12,600 nt of DNA, taken from DATJSN01 sp035504095 (GTDB lineage Bacteria > Planctomycetota > Phycisphaerae > WQYP01). The stretch lies in contig DATJSN010000042.1 of the NCBI GenBank assembly GCA_035504095.1, positions 1 through 12,600 on the forward strand, written 5' to 3'. The translations under genes and the position numbers were made by a program. Shown in pieces: positions 1 to 5,807 of this stretch. The notes below the pieces were generated by a model that was not told the DNA's origin, ran no database searches, and worked only from the letters and a program-made list of their open reading frames with translations. The first letter of the stretch is position 1, and each line of letters begins with the position of its first letter.

Positions 1-41
1 CTCCTGACCGGCAAGTTCGTGATAAAGAAGGCGCTTAGAAG

Positions 42-596
42 TCAGCGGGACGCTTCGACAAGACCGGGTTTCACCTCCGGGAAGTCTACCACTGTGTGGG
101 CCACATGATTCACGTAGTTCGTAAATATATTTACCACGACGTTGGCCACGGTTTCGATGATGTCGCCGTCGGTCAGACCCGCGGCTCGCGCTTCATGGAG
201 ATCACCATCACTGATTTCCCCACGTTGCACCACAATGTTGCGCGCCAGTTCGAGGATTGCATTGGTCTTGTCTCCTGCGGCTGTGGCGCGACGTGCGTCT
301 GCAATGTCTTTGGGCGTCAGTCCAACTTTATTTCCCAGGAACGTGTGTGCACTCAGGCAGTAACCGCACATGTTGCTTTCGGCGACGGTAAGGGCGATCT
401 GCTCGCGGACCCTGGCATTGAAACTCCCATTTGCCAGCGCGCTATTGAAATTGAGGTAGCCCTCCAGTGCAGCGGGTGCGGCGCCGAAAACTCGGAATAA
501 GTTGGGAACCACACCCAGCTTTGCCTGCACGGCGTCAAATAGCTGTTTGGTTTTTCCTGTTGCTTGCGCCGGGTCGATTTGAACAATACGATTCAT
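42..596 (-). CDS. AhpD-like carboxymuconolactone decarboxylase family protein
   Basis: A 184-residue cytoplasmic protein of the carboxymuconolactone decarboxylase/AhpD superfamily. The AhpD-type redox signature is complete: Glu65, eleven residues, then Cys77-Gly-Tyr-Cys80 and His84 (E-x11-C-x2-C-x3-H). In AhpD this set forms the disulfide and proton relay for peroxide reduction, so a thiol peroxidase or disulfide reductase role is more likely than lactone decarboxylation. The N-terminal segment with VPNLFRVFGAAP is typical of peroxidase-related members of the family. The start is supported by AAGGA six bases before the ATG. It lies downstream of, and on the same strand as, the Cys-rich exported gene, but a 205-bp gap with a GC hairpin separates them, so cotranscription is uncertain. 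The family call is firm; the substrate is unknown. Confidence 0.93.
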   Translation of the reverse strand: MNRIVQIDPAQATGKTKQLFDAVQAKLGVVPNLFRVFGAAPAALEGYLNFNSALANGSFNARVREQIALTVAESNMCGYCLSAHTFLGNKVGLTPKDIADARRATAAGDKTNAILELARNIVVQRGEISDGDLHEARAAGLTDGDIIETVANVVVNIFTNYVNHVAHTVVDFPEVKPGLVEASR

Positions 597-629
597 GTTC
601 GATCCTTTTCAAAATCAGATTTCACCATG

Positions 630-651
630 TTGACTGCATTACGCAGTGCAA
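630..651. promoter_or_regulatory. Inverted repeat upstream of the AhpD-like gene (possible operator)
   Basis: ACTGC (633-637) and GCAGT (643-647) are perfect 5-bp arms around ATTAC. They are flanked by TTG (630-632) and CAA (649-651), which extends the dyad with a one-base bulge. The element lies 34 bp upstream of the AhpD-like start codon, a typical place for an operator. No binding protein can be named from the sequence. Confidence 0.35.
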
Positions 652-769
652 CAATCCATGAACGTGCTTCTGCCAATGCCGGTAATTCCGCGGAAACCAT
701 CAGCGGATATACAAAACGCCGCGGAACGTCTTGAACAGGCAGAAGCATGAGCGGGGGACGCGGCGTAAA

Positions 770-784
770 CCGGCCCCCCGCCGG
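770..784 (-). terminator. GC hairpin after the Cys-rich gene, weak terminator candidate
   Basis: On the minus strand CCGGC, a GGGGG loop and GCCGG form a 5-bp all-GC stem beginning about 18 bp past the stop codon of the Cys-rich gene, followed by only TTT. The stem is stable but the U-tract is poor. It may attenuate rather than end transcription into the AhpD-like gene. Confidence 0.35.
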
Positions 785-801
785 AACTACATTTTGGATG
801 A

Positions 802-1083
802 TTAGATCTGGGTGGTTTTGCAACCGCCTTTTCCTTTGCAGGAATTCTTGCCGGCGCAACCGTTATCGCTGCTGGAACATCCGCCCTGACCCTTACAATC
901 GTTTTGACCTTTGCACCCATGGGCGTCCACATTGTGCACGGCAGGCGCCGGCGTGCCGGCGATGGCCATTGAACCGCCGATTGATGGCGTTGCAGCGCGT
1001 GTGGTGCCGGCCATCAGGCCGCCGAACGCGGCTGCGGCAAATAGTACCGATGCTGTGGTGACAATCTTGCGCGTGGATTTCAT
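802..1083 (-). CDS. Exported Cys-rich repeat protein, BufA2/bufferin-like
   Basis: A 93-residue protein. The start at 1083 is chosen over an in-frame ATG at 1137 because AAGGAG sits 6 bases before it and a signal peptide begins there: KSTRK, a hydrophobic Ala/Gly-rich core, and likely cleavage at TRA-ATP after residue 30. The mature part ends in two copies of a Cys motif, CKGQNDCKGQGGC (57-69) and CAGKNSCKGKGGC (76-88). This gives six cysteines spaced C-x5-C-x5-C-x6-C-x5-C-x5-C, with Gly, Lys and Asn between. CKGxN/CKGxG repeats after a signal peptide resemble the BufA2-type bufferins, exported peptides thought to bind copper and matured by DUF692 (MNIO) enzymes. No DUF692 or DUF2063 gene is in the window. 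The exported Cys-rich nature is clear; the bufferin assignment and metal binding are inferred from motif memory. A sigma-54 promoter at 1201-1214 points into it. Confidence 0.78.
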   Translation of the reverse strand: MKSTRKIVTTASVLFAAAAFGGLMAGTTRAATPSIGGSMAIAGTPAPAVHNVDAHGCKGQNDCKGQGGCSSSDNGCAGKNSCKGKGGCKTTQI

Positions 1084-1117
1084 GAGAAACTCCTTAAGTA
1101 AACGGGACGGATGATTC

Positions 1118-1140
1118 ACAGTGACAAACACTGACACTGT
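1118..1140. promoter_or_regulatory. Nested inverted repeats in the leader of the Cys-rich gene
   Basis: ACAGTG (1118-1123) pairs with CACTGT (1135-1140), and alternatively CAGTG (1119-1123) pairs with CACTG (1129-1133). The pair lies 35 bp before the start codon, inside the mRNA leader predicted from the sigma-54 promoter. The two pairings exclude each other, so it could be an RNA switch-like hairpin or a DNA operator. Neither role is demonstrated. Confidence 0.3.
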
Positions 1141-1200
1141 TTAAATTTTTGGCTTTTTCACGGCCGTATCACACGGTCAACCAAAACACATTAAAGCAAA

Positions 1201-1215
1201 GCAATCGGCGTGCCT
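1201..1215 (-). promoter_or_regulatory. Sigma-54 (-24/-12) promoter for the Cys-rich gene
   Basis: Read on the minus strand the sequence is GGCACG-CCGA-TTGC followed by TT. It matches the sigma-54 consensus TGGCACG-N4-TTGCW at every specified base except the first T, which is A. Spacing between GG and GC is the required 10 bp. Transcription would start near 1189, about 105 bp before the start codon at 1083. Palindromic activator-like sites lie 100-145 bp upstream of that start, as expected for enhancer-binding proteins, and a sigma-54 activator gene is immediately adjacent. Confidence 0.8.
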
Positions 1216-1244
1216 TAACTGCGTACATTCCACAACTCTTTATT

Positions 1245-1257
1245 TATCAAATGGTTA
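1245..1257 (+). promoter_or_regulatory. IHF-like site between enhancer sites and sigma-54 promoter
   Basis: TATCAAATGGTTA fits the E. coli IHF consensus WATCAANNNNTTR at every position. It lies between the palindromes (1287-1338) and the -24/-12 element (1201-1215), the usual place for a DNA-bending protein in sigma-54 promoters. The consensus comes from E. coli, so use by this host's HU/IHF-type protein is inferred. Confidence 0.45.
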
Positions 1258-1286
1258 GATGATATTGAACCGCAAATGAGCTGACT

Positions 1287-1338
1287 ATCATTTCTCGTAG
1301 AATGACGATATTTTAATTGCGTATTACGACTTATCGTA
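1287..1338. promoter_or_regulatory. Upstream activator sites (ACGA-N4-TCGT) next to the sigma-54 regulator
   Basis: The strongest site is TACGACTTATCGTA (1325-1338), with perfect 5-bp arms around four bases. Two weaker copies at about 20-bp spacing keep one half each: ATCATTTCTCGT (1287-1298) and ACGATATTTTAA (1305-1316). The best site shares 11 of 13 bases with ACGAAATATCGTA at 2979-2991 on the other side of the regulator gene. It lies 130 bp upstream of the -12 element at 1201, against 133 bp for the other promoter. Because it ends only 13 bp before the regulator's start codon, it could also mediate autoregulation. Confidence 0.6.
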
Positions 1339-1351
1339 GTAATCTCCTGGG

Positions 1352-2848
1352 ATGCAAATGAGCAGCGATAAACCTGAAAACGAATCCAGGCGACCGGATA
1401 AGATGAGCGAAAAGCAGCATCAGGAAAATCAGGCGCTTGGCGCGAGCGAAGAACAGTTTCGTGATCTCTTCGACGAGGCGCCGATCGCCTACGTCCAGGA
1501 GGAACTTGACACACGCATGATTCAGGCCAACCGCACCGCTATGCGGATCCTGGGTATCAAACCCGAAGAGATTCACGGGACGTTCGGGAAGTCTTTTGTG
1601 CCCAAAACCCCCGAAGCACAAAGCCGCTTGCGTGAAGCGCTTAAGCCCATTCATCGAGGGGCCGATTCCAACGGCGCCATACTCGAATTACGCCGCAAGG
1701 ACGACGGCAAGCCGGTGTGGATTCAGTGGTGGTCCAGGCCGGCCCCCGGCGGGAAATATACACGTACGATGTTTATCGATATTACGGATCGCGTGTTGAT
1801 GGAGCAGGAGCAAGCCCGGCTTCAGGCGCAGAACGCCTACTTATCCGAAGAAATTCGCAGCGAACACAACTTCGGCAACATCATCGGAGAAAGCCCCGGT
1901 CTGCGAAAAGTTATGCAGCAGGTTAAACTCGTGGCGCCCACGAATGTTTCGGTGCTCATCACCGGAGAAAGCGGCACGGGAAAGGAGCTCGTGGCCATTG
2001 CCATCCACGACCAAAGCCCGCGAAAAACCCAAGCGCTCATCAAGGTGAATTGCAGCGCCGTACCCGAGAGCCTTTTTGAAAGCGAATTCTTTGGTCATGT
2101 TAAAGGGGCGTTCACGGGAGCAAGCAAAGACAAACCTGGTCGTTTCGAGCTCGCTCAAGGCGGTACGCTGTTCCTCGACGAAATCGGTGAAATGCCCCTG
2201 GCGATGCAGACCAAGCTCCTGCGCGTTTTACAGGAACAGGAACTGGAGCGCGTCGGCGACACGCGCACGCGAAAGGTCGATGTACGCATTATTGCCGCGA
2301 GTAATCGCGACTTGAGGAAGGAAATTGATGCCGGCCGGTTTCGCCAGGATCTCTTTTATCGATTGAGCGTTTTCCCAATCGAGTTTCCTCCATTGCGCGA
2401 GCGTCGCGAGGATATCCCGCTGCTCGTCACCCATTTCGCGAAGCAAAGCGCCAAGCAGATGAACCGGCCCGCGCCGCGCATCACGCGCGTCGCGATGAGT
2501 CAGCTTATCGCCTACGACTGGCCCGGCAACGTTCGCGAGCTCCAGAACATGGTTGAGCGCGCTGTCATTCTCTCACAAGCCAATCAGCTCCATTTCGACC
2601 TTCCCTCGTCGAAAGCCGCCGAACCTTCCATCCCTGGCCGTCAGAAACTTTCGAAACCATCCCTGCTGACGCGCGAAGAATTTAGAACCCTGGAACGCGA
2701 GAATATCGTTAGTGCACTCCGGCAGGCGAAAGGCAGGGTCTTCGGCCCGGATGGTGCGGCCGAATTGCTGGGCATGAAACCGACGACGCTTGCGTCGCGC
2801 ATCAGGGCGTTGCATATCCGCCGAAAGGCCTGGGAAGCAACCGATTGA
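1352..2848 (+). CDS. Sigma-54-dependent transcriptional activator (PAS, AAA+, Fis-type HTH)
   Basis: A 498-residue enhancer-binding protein. A PAS sensor spans about residues 31-148 and is joined by a short coiled coil (147-170) to the AAA+ domain (174-410). Walker A GESGTGKE (205-212), the sigma-54 contact loop GAFTGA (252-257), Walker B GTLFLDEIGE (271-280) and the FYRLSVFPI segment (335-343) are all intact. So it should hydrolyse ATP and remodel sigma-54 polymerase. The C-terminus (440-492) is a Fis-type helix-turn-helix of the FhlA-like type (GPDGAAELLGMKPTTLASRI). There is no receiver domain and no cysteine in the PAS domain, so the signal is probably a small ligand or redox cofactor rather than phosphorylation or a Cys switch. 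The start lacks a strong Shine-Dalgarno; ATG at 1358 is an alternative. Paired palindromes and sigma-54 promoters on both sides suggest local targets. Confidence 0.96.
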   Translation: MQMSSDKPENESRRPDKMSEKQHQENQALGASEEQFRDLFDEAPIAYVQEELDTRMIQANRTAMRILGIKPEEIHGTFGKSFVPKTPEAQSRLREALKPIHRGADSNGAILELRRKDDGKPVWIQWWSRPAPGGKYTRTMFIDITDRVLMEQEQARLQAQNAYLSEEIRSEHNFGNIIGESPGLRKVMQQVKLVAPTNVSVLITGESGTGKELVAIAIHDQSPRKTQALIKVNCSAVPESLFESEFFGHVKGAFTGASKDKPGRFELAQGGTLFLDEIGEMPLAMQTKLLRVLQEQELERVGDTRTRKVDVRIIAASNRDLRKEIDAGRFRQDLFYRLSVFPIEFPPLRERREDIPLLVTHFAKQSAKQMNRPAPRITRVAMSQLIAYDWPGNVRELQNMVERAVILSQANQLHFDLPSSKAAEPSIPGRQKLSKPSLLTREEFRTLERENIVSALRQAKGRVFGPDGAAELLGMKPTTLASRIRALHIRRKAWEATD

Positions 2849-2890
2849 GTCTCAGCGACAGGCTGGCACAGCATGAATGGTTCGATTCTG

Positions 2891-2927
2891 GCGCGCCGCG
2901 TTGGCGTGCGCGATGCAAACGCGTTTT
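2891..2927 (+). terminator. Terminator candidate after the sigma-54 regulator
   Basis: Two overlapping GC hairpins follow the regulator's stop codon. GCGCGCC (2891-2897) pairs with GGCGTGC (2903-2909) through one G-U pair. CGCG (2909-2912) pairs with CGCG (2920-2923) and is followed directly by TTTT. The short U-tract makes this a moderate candidate. It would insulate the regulator from the NDH-2 promoter. Confidence 0.4.
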
Positions 2928-2958
2928 GATGTTGGACTCCAATTCTCCACAGCCGCAC

Positions 2959-2991
2959 ACGAAGTTTCGTATCTGCCAACGAAATATCGTA
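2959..2991. promoter_or_regulatory. Paired upstream activator sites 20 bp apart
   Basis: ACGAAGTTTCGT (2959-2970) and ACGAAATATCGT (2979-2990) both fit ACGA-N4-TCGT and are exactly 20 bp centre to centre, two helical turns. That geometry suits cooperative binding of activator dimers on one DNA face. The second copy plus its following A matches the site at 1326-1338 in 11 of 13 bases. They sit about 145-165 bp upstream of the transcription start predicted for the sigma-54 promoter at 3104-3119. Confidence 0.62.
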
Positions 2992-3103
2992 ATTAATGGA
3001 ACATAGATGAGATTTCCGCTGGAAAATGGTTTGTAAGGAAATTTGCTGTAAGTGATTGTAAAATAATGTAGTTACGCTGATTCAATAAAAACATATAGCC
3101 GTA

Positions 3104-3119
3104 TGGTATGCCCATTGCG
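3104..3119 (+). promoter_or_regulatory. Sigma-54 (-24/-12) promoter for the NDH-2/DoxX genes
   Basis: TGGTATG-CCCA-TTGC matches TGGCACG-N4-TTGC with C-to-T changes at two positions of the -24 element. GG and GC are intact and 10 bp apart. Transcription would start near 3130, giving a leader of about 250 nt before the NDH-2 start. The paired palindromes upstream support it. Confidence 0.7.
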
Positions 3120-3129
3120 TTTAATCTTC

Positions 3130-3380
3130 GGCATGCTCCAGGCAACCACCCTTAAAACCTATGCCCTGGTCAACCTGAAAACAGGAGGTGAACTTCTCGC
3201 CTCCTGGGGAGACGAAATCCGCTCTGCCGGCAATCGCACTCAGCAGTCTGGGCCGGTTTGTCTCGATTCTTTGCCAATCACTTGCGCCAATCAGTTGCCC
3301 GCAAACGATTCGGCTGATCAGAGAGTCTTTTGTCGCACCGTACGAAAGATTAATCAGCACCGTAAACAGGGGCATCGGTC
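3130..3380 (+). other. Long mRNA leader of the NDH-2 operon with a 7-bp hairpin
   Basis: No convincing gene is seen between the predicted start and the NDH-2 ATG. A perfect stem, CAGGAGG (3182-3188) and CCTCCTG (3200-3206) with an 11-nt loop, buries a strong Shine-Dalgarno-like GGAGG. A weak open frame could run from 3133 to a TGA that overlaps the NDH-2 ATG as ATGA (3381-3384). It has no ribosome site and no recognisable protein. The leader may carry translational control. Confidence 0.35.
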
Positions 3381-4760
3381 ATGAGCGGTGAAGCTAAAAA
3401 GCGCATTTTGATTCTCGGCGGCGGCTTTGGCGGGATTTATGCCGCACGGCGCCTGGATAAGGCGCTCGGTCGAGATCCAAAAATCGAGATCACTTTGGTC
3501 AATCGGGATAACTTTTTTCTTTTTACACCCATGCTGCATGAGGTCGCGGCCGGCGATTTGGAGATAACGGATATCGTCAGCCCGATTCGCGAACTGGTGT
3601 GCTATGTAAACTTTTTCTGCGGCGAGGCTGAATCCATCGACCTTGACTCCAAACGTGTCACGGTTTCACACGGATACGTGCGGCATTCGCACGAACTGTC
3701 CTACGATTATCTGATTATTGCCCTTGGCTCAACGACCAATTTTTTCAAGTTGCCGGGTGTTCAAGAGAATGCGATCACCATGAAATCACTCGGCGACGCA
3801 ATCCACCTGCGAAACCGGCTGGTTTCTCATCTGGAAGAAGCGAACACGGAATGCGCCGCAAAAGACCGGGAAGGGCTGCTCACCTTCGTCGTGGCCGGCG
3901 GCGGGTTTGCCGGAATCGAAACTATTGCCAGCGTCAACGACCTGGTGCGCGACTCTCTCAGGTTTTACAAGCAAATTGACCCCAAAATGGTACGAGTCGT
4001 TGTCGTCCACCCCAGCGAGACAATTCTTCCCGAGCTGGGCCCGGAACTTGGAGCCTATGCCCAGAAGAAACTTGCGGCCCGCGGTGTGGAAATTCGCACC
4101 AAGTGCCGGGTGACTCATGCCGACCAGGACAGTGTAACGCTCAGCGACGGCACGATGATTAGGACGCGGACCTTGATTTGGACCGCGGGGGTATTGCCCC
4201 ACATGATTCTTAGCACCCTGCCCTGCGATCGGGACAAGGGACGCATCAAAGTCAGCGAATTCCTTGAAGTCGAAAGGTGGCCCGGCGTGTGGGCCCTAGG
4301 CGATGCCGCGCTCGTGTCGGACACTCGAACGGGTGGTTTCTATCCACAGACGGCCCAGCATGCCATCCGTGAGGCAAAAACTGTCGCCGACAACCTTGTC
4401 AGCGCAATTCGTGGCGGATCCAGGCAGCCCTTCCGATTCAAAACGATTGGCCAGCTTGCTTCCATAGGCCATCGAACCGGCGTCGCCAGGATTTTGGGCG
4501 TTAAATTCTCCGGCTTCGTCGCCTGGTGGCTGTGGCGGACAATTTATCTGGGCAAGCTTCCCCGTCTTGAAAAGAAAATTCGTGTCGCAATTGCCTGGAC
4601 GCTGGACATTCTTTTCCCCAAGGATTTGGTGCAATTTCAGACGGTCCGTGCTCCAACTATTTCGCGTGAAGAACACGAGCCTGGCGGGTTCGTCAGCGAG
4701 GGACTTTCACCTCATTACGATGAGGCAAAAGCCCGGTCCCAAACCAGGCAAAAGAATTGA
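3381..4760 (+). CDS. Type II NADH:quinone oxidoreductase (NDH-2)
   Basis: A 459-residue FAD flavoprotein that oxidises NADH and reduces membrane quinone without pumping protons, on the cytoplasmic face of the inner membrane. The FAD dinucleotide fold is GGGFGG at 13-18 and the NADH fold GGGFAGIE at 173-180. TLIWTAGVLPH (264-274), the FAD-binding ALGDAA (305-310) and the quinone-site-like YPQTAQHA (321-328) are in the expected order. The C-terminal part (377-420, with AWWLWR and a basic amphipathic segment) fits the membrane-anchoring helices of the family. A further polar tail of about 40 residues is longer than usual. AGGGG lies about 8 bases before the ATG. The stop codon overlaps the ribosome site of the DoxX gene, so the two are cotranscribed, probably from the sigma-54 promoter at 3104. 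Related NAD(P)H:quinone reductases are possible, but NDH-2 is by far the best fit. Confidence 0.94.
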   Translation: MSGEAKKRILILGGGFGGIYAARRLDKALGRDPKIEITLVNRDNFFLFTPMLHEVAAGDLEITDIVSPIRELVCYVNFFCGEAESIDLDSKRVTVSHGYVRHSHELSYDYLIIALGSTTNFFKLPGVQENAITMKSLGDAIHLRNRLVSHLEEANTECAAKDREGLLTFVVAGGGFAGIETIASVNDLVRDSLRFYKQIDPKMVRVVVVHPSETILPELGPELGAYAQKKLAARGVEIRTKCRVTHADQDSVTLSDGTMIRTRTLIWTAGVLPHMILSTLPCDRDKGRIKVSEFLEVERWPGVWALGDAALVSDTRTGGFYPQTAQHAIREAKTVADNLVSAIRGGSRQPFRFKTIGQLASIGHRTGVARILGVKFSGFVAWWLWRTIYLGKLPRLEKKIRVAIAWTLDILFPKDLVQFQTVRAPTISREEHEPGGFVSEGLSPHYDEAKARSQTRQKN

Positions 4761-4770
4761 GGTGACCACA

Positions 4771-5304
4771 ATGAAACTCTTATCACTACGCTCGGCCATC
4801 AATGTATATCTTCTGCTTTGCCATGCCGGAAGTCATCTTCAGTCAGGAATTCTTCTGTTGATACGGATGGCCTGGGGCTGGCAGCTCCTGGAATCCGGCT
4901 ACGGGCACTTAAGCAACGTGGCCGGAACCGCAAAACATTTCATGGACTGGGGGATCCCCTACCCGACTTTGAATGTATACATTTCCGGCAGTACCGAATT
5001 AATCGGCGGCGCTCTGCTCATGCTCGGGCTTTTATCACGATTGATTTCCGTGCCGCTTTTCTTTAATTTTTGTGTGGCGTATCTCACCGCCAGCCGCGAC
5101 GAAGTCACGCATCTCTTCACTCAAAATCCCGATGCCATTATCAACGACGCGGCTTTTCCGTTCCTGGTCACCAGCCTGTTAATCCTTGCCTTTGGACCCG
5201 GCAGATTTTCGATCGACTATATCGTTCATCGGTTCCTGATTTACCCCTATTTCGATCGCGCGATTCCGGGTCCCGAGAAATATTCGATGAAGATGCCATC
5301 TTAA
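4771..5304 (+). CDS. DoxX family integral membrane protein
   Basis: A 177-residue membrane protein. The ATG at 4771 is chosen over the upstream in-frame ATG at 4567 because GAGGTGA lies just before it, overlapping the NDH-2 stop, whereas the longer form would sit inside NDH-2. Four hydrophobic segments can be placed near residues 24-42, 70-88, 90-106 and 129-145, the DoxX arrangement. LIRMAWGWQLLESGYGHL and the ISGSTELIGGALLMLGLLSR segment match the family's conserved first and second helices. DoxX proteins interact with quinol or thiol redox systems and also occur as the last gene of gig/bufferin-type metal-response loci. Coupling to NDH-2 only 10 bp upstream suggests quinone-linked electron transfer. 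The family is secure; the partner is not. Confidence 0.9.
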   Translation: MKLLSLRSAINVYLLLCHAGSHLQSGILLLIRMAWGWQLLESGYGHLSNVAGTAKHFMDWGIPYPTLNVYISGSTELIGGALLMLGLLSRLISVPLFFNFCVAYLTASRDEVTHLFTQNPDAIINDAAFPFLVTSLLILAFGPGRFSIDYIVHRFLIYPYFDRAIPGPEKYSMKMPS

Positions 5305-5399
5305 GGGTCACATTCATCATTGCTTGGTTCGTTTTGCTGCAGTTCGCTGCTGTCGCGCCTTCGCTTGTGATTAACAGGTTGATTAAAATGGGCAATTAA
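5298..5399 (+). pseudogene. Possible relic of a small membrane protein
   Basis: An open frame overlapping the end of the DoxX gene encodes a hydrophobic stretch reading VTFIIAWFVLLQFAAVAPSL and a basic Lys/Arg end (RLIKMGN). It looks like the C-terminal helix of a membrane protein. No ATG, GTG or well-placed TTG precedes the helix in frame, so it is either a decayed gene end or chance. The rest of the 5305-5494 gap shows nothing convincing. Confidence 0.22.
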
Positions 5400-5494
5400 A
5401 CCGCTGGCAATGTTGACGATCATCGCCTTTCGCCGGTTGCGGTTGACGGACACCTGCGATATTTTGCCGACATACAAATCCAAAGGAGTCGAAT

Positions 5495-5797
5495 ATGATC
5501 AAATTTGCATTATTTGTACGGCTGGAGGCTAAACCCGGAAAAGCCATGGAGGTGGAGAACTTTCTGCGCGGCGGGTTACCGCTGGTCGAACAGGAGCCGG
5601 CGACGCTGGCCTGGTTTGCAGTTCGCTTGGGACCAACCACGTTCGGTATTTTCGACGTCTTTCCGGACGAATCGGGCCGGCAGGCGCATCTCGCGGGGCA
5701 AGTCGCCGCCGCCTTGATGGCCAAAGCACCGGAGTTGCTCGCTCAACCGCCGGTCATCGAAAAGGCTGACGTCCTTGCGGTCAAACTCCCTGCATAA
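5495..5797 (+). CDS. Antibiotic biosynthesis monooxygenase (ABM) family protein, YgiN-like
   Basis: A 100-residue single-domain protein of the ferredoxin-like dimeric alpha/beta barrel fold. The opening IKFALFVRLEAKPGKAMEVE, the central LAWFAVRLGPTTFGIFDVFPDE and the closing EKADVLAVKLP follow the strand-helix-strand order of ABM/YgiN proteins. Members oxidise or bind quinols and polyphenols without a cofactor. AAAGGAG lies 8 bases before the ATG. It is 190 bp downstream of DoxX on the same strand and may belong to the NDH-2/DoxX operon, with a quinone-related function; a separate promoter cannot be excluded. Substrate unknown. Confidence 0.85.
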   Translation: MIKFALFVRLEAKPGKAMEVENFLRGGLPLVEQEPATLAWFAVRLGPTTFGIFDVFPDESGRQAHLAGQVAAALMAKAPELLAQPPVIEKADVLAVKLPA

Positions 5798-5807
5798 GAC
5801 GATTCCG

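Noticed and set aside
96..500. 134-residue plus-strand open frame
   Set aside because: Antisense to the AhpD-like gene with its complete E-x11-C-x2-C-x3-H motif; no ribosome site or family resemblance.
1084..1137. Longer N-terminus for the Cys-rich protein from an ATG at 1137
   Set aside because: It would put 18 polar residues before a normal signal peptide, and the strong AAGGAG is placed for the ATG at 1083.
1150..1164. TGG-N10-GC on the plus strand, a possible sigma-54 promoter for the regulator
   Set aside because: The -12 part reads CGGC instead of TTGC, it is about 190 bp from the gene, and the activator palindromes would lie downstream of it.
3020..3034. TGG-N10-GT, a possible sigma-54 promoter near the NDH-2 operators
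   Set aside because: The invariant GC is GT, and a much better match occurs at 3104-3119.
3103..3384. 93-residue open frame before NDH-2
   Set aside because: Its first ATG lies inside the predicted -24 promoter element, it has no Shine-Dalgarno site, and the sequence resembles no family. A shorter version from 3133 is kept only as a leader observation.
3188..3391. GTG-started frame preceded by AGGAGG
   Set aside because: The AGGAGG overlaps the GTG itself, so the spacing cannot work, and the frame runs into NDH-2.
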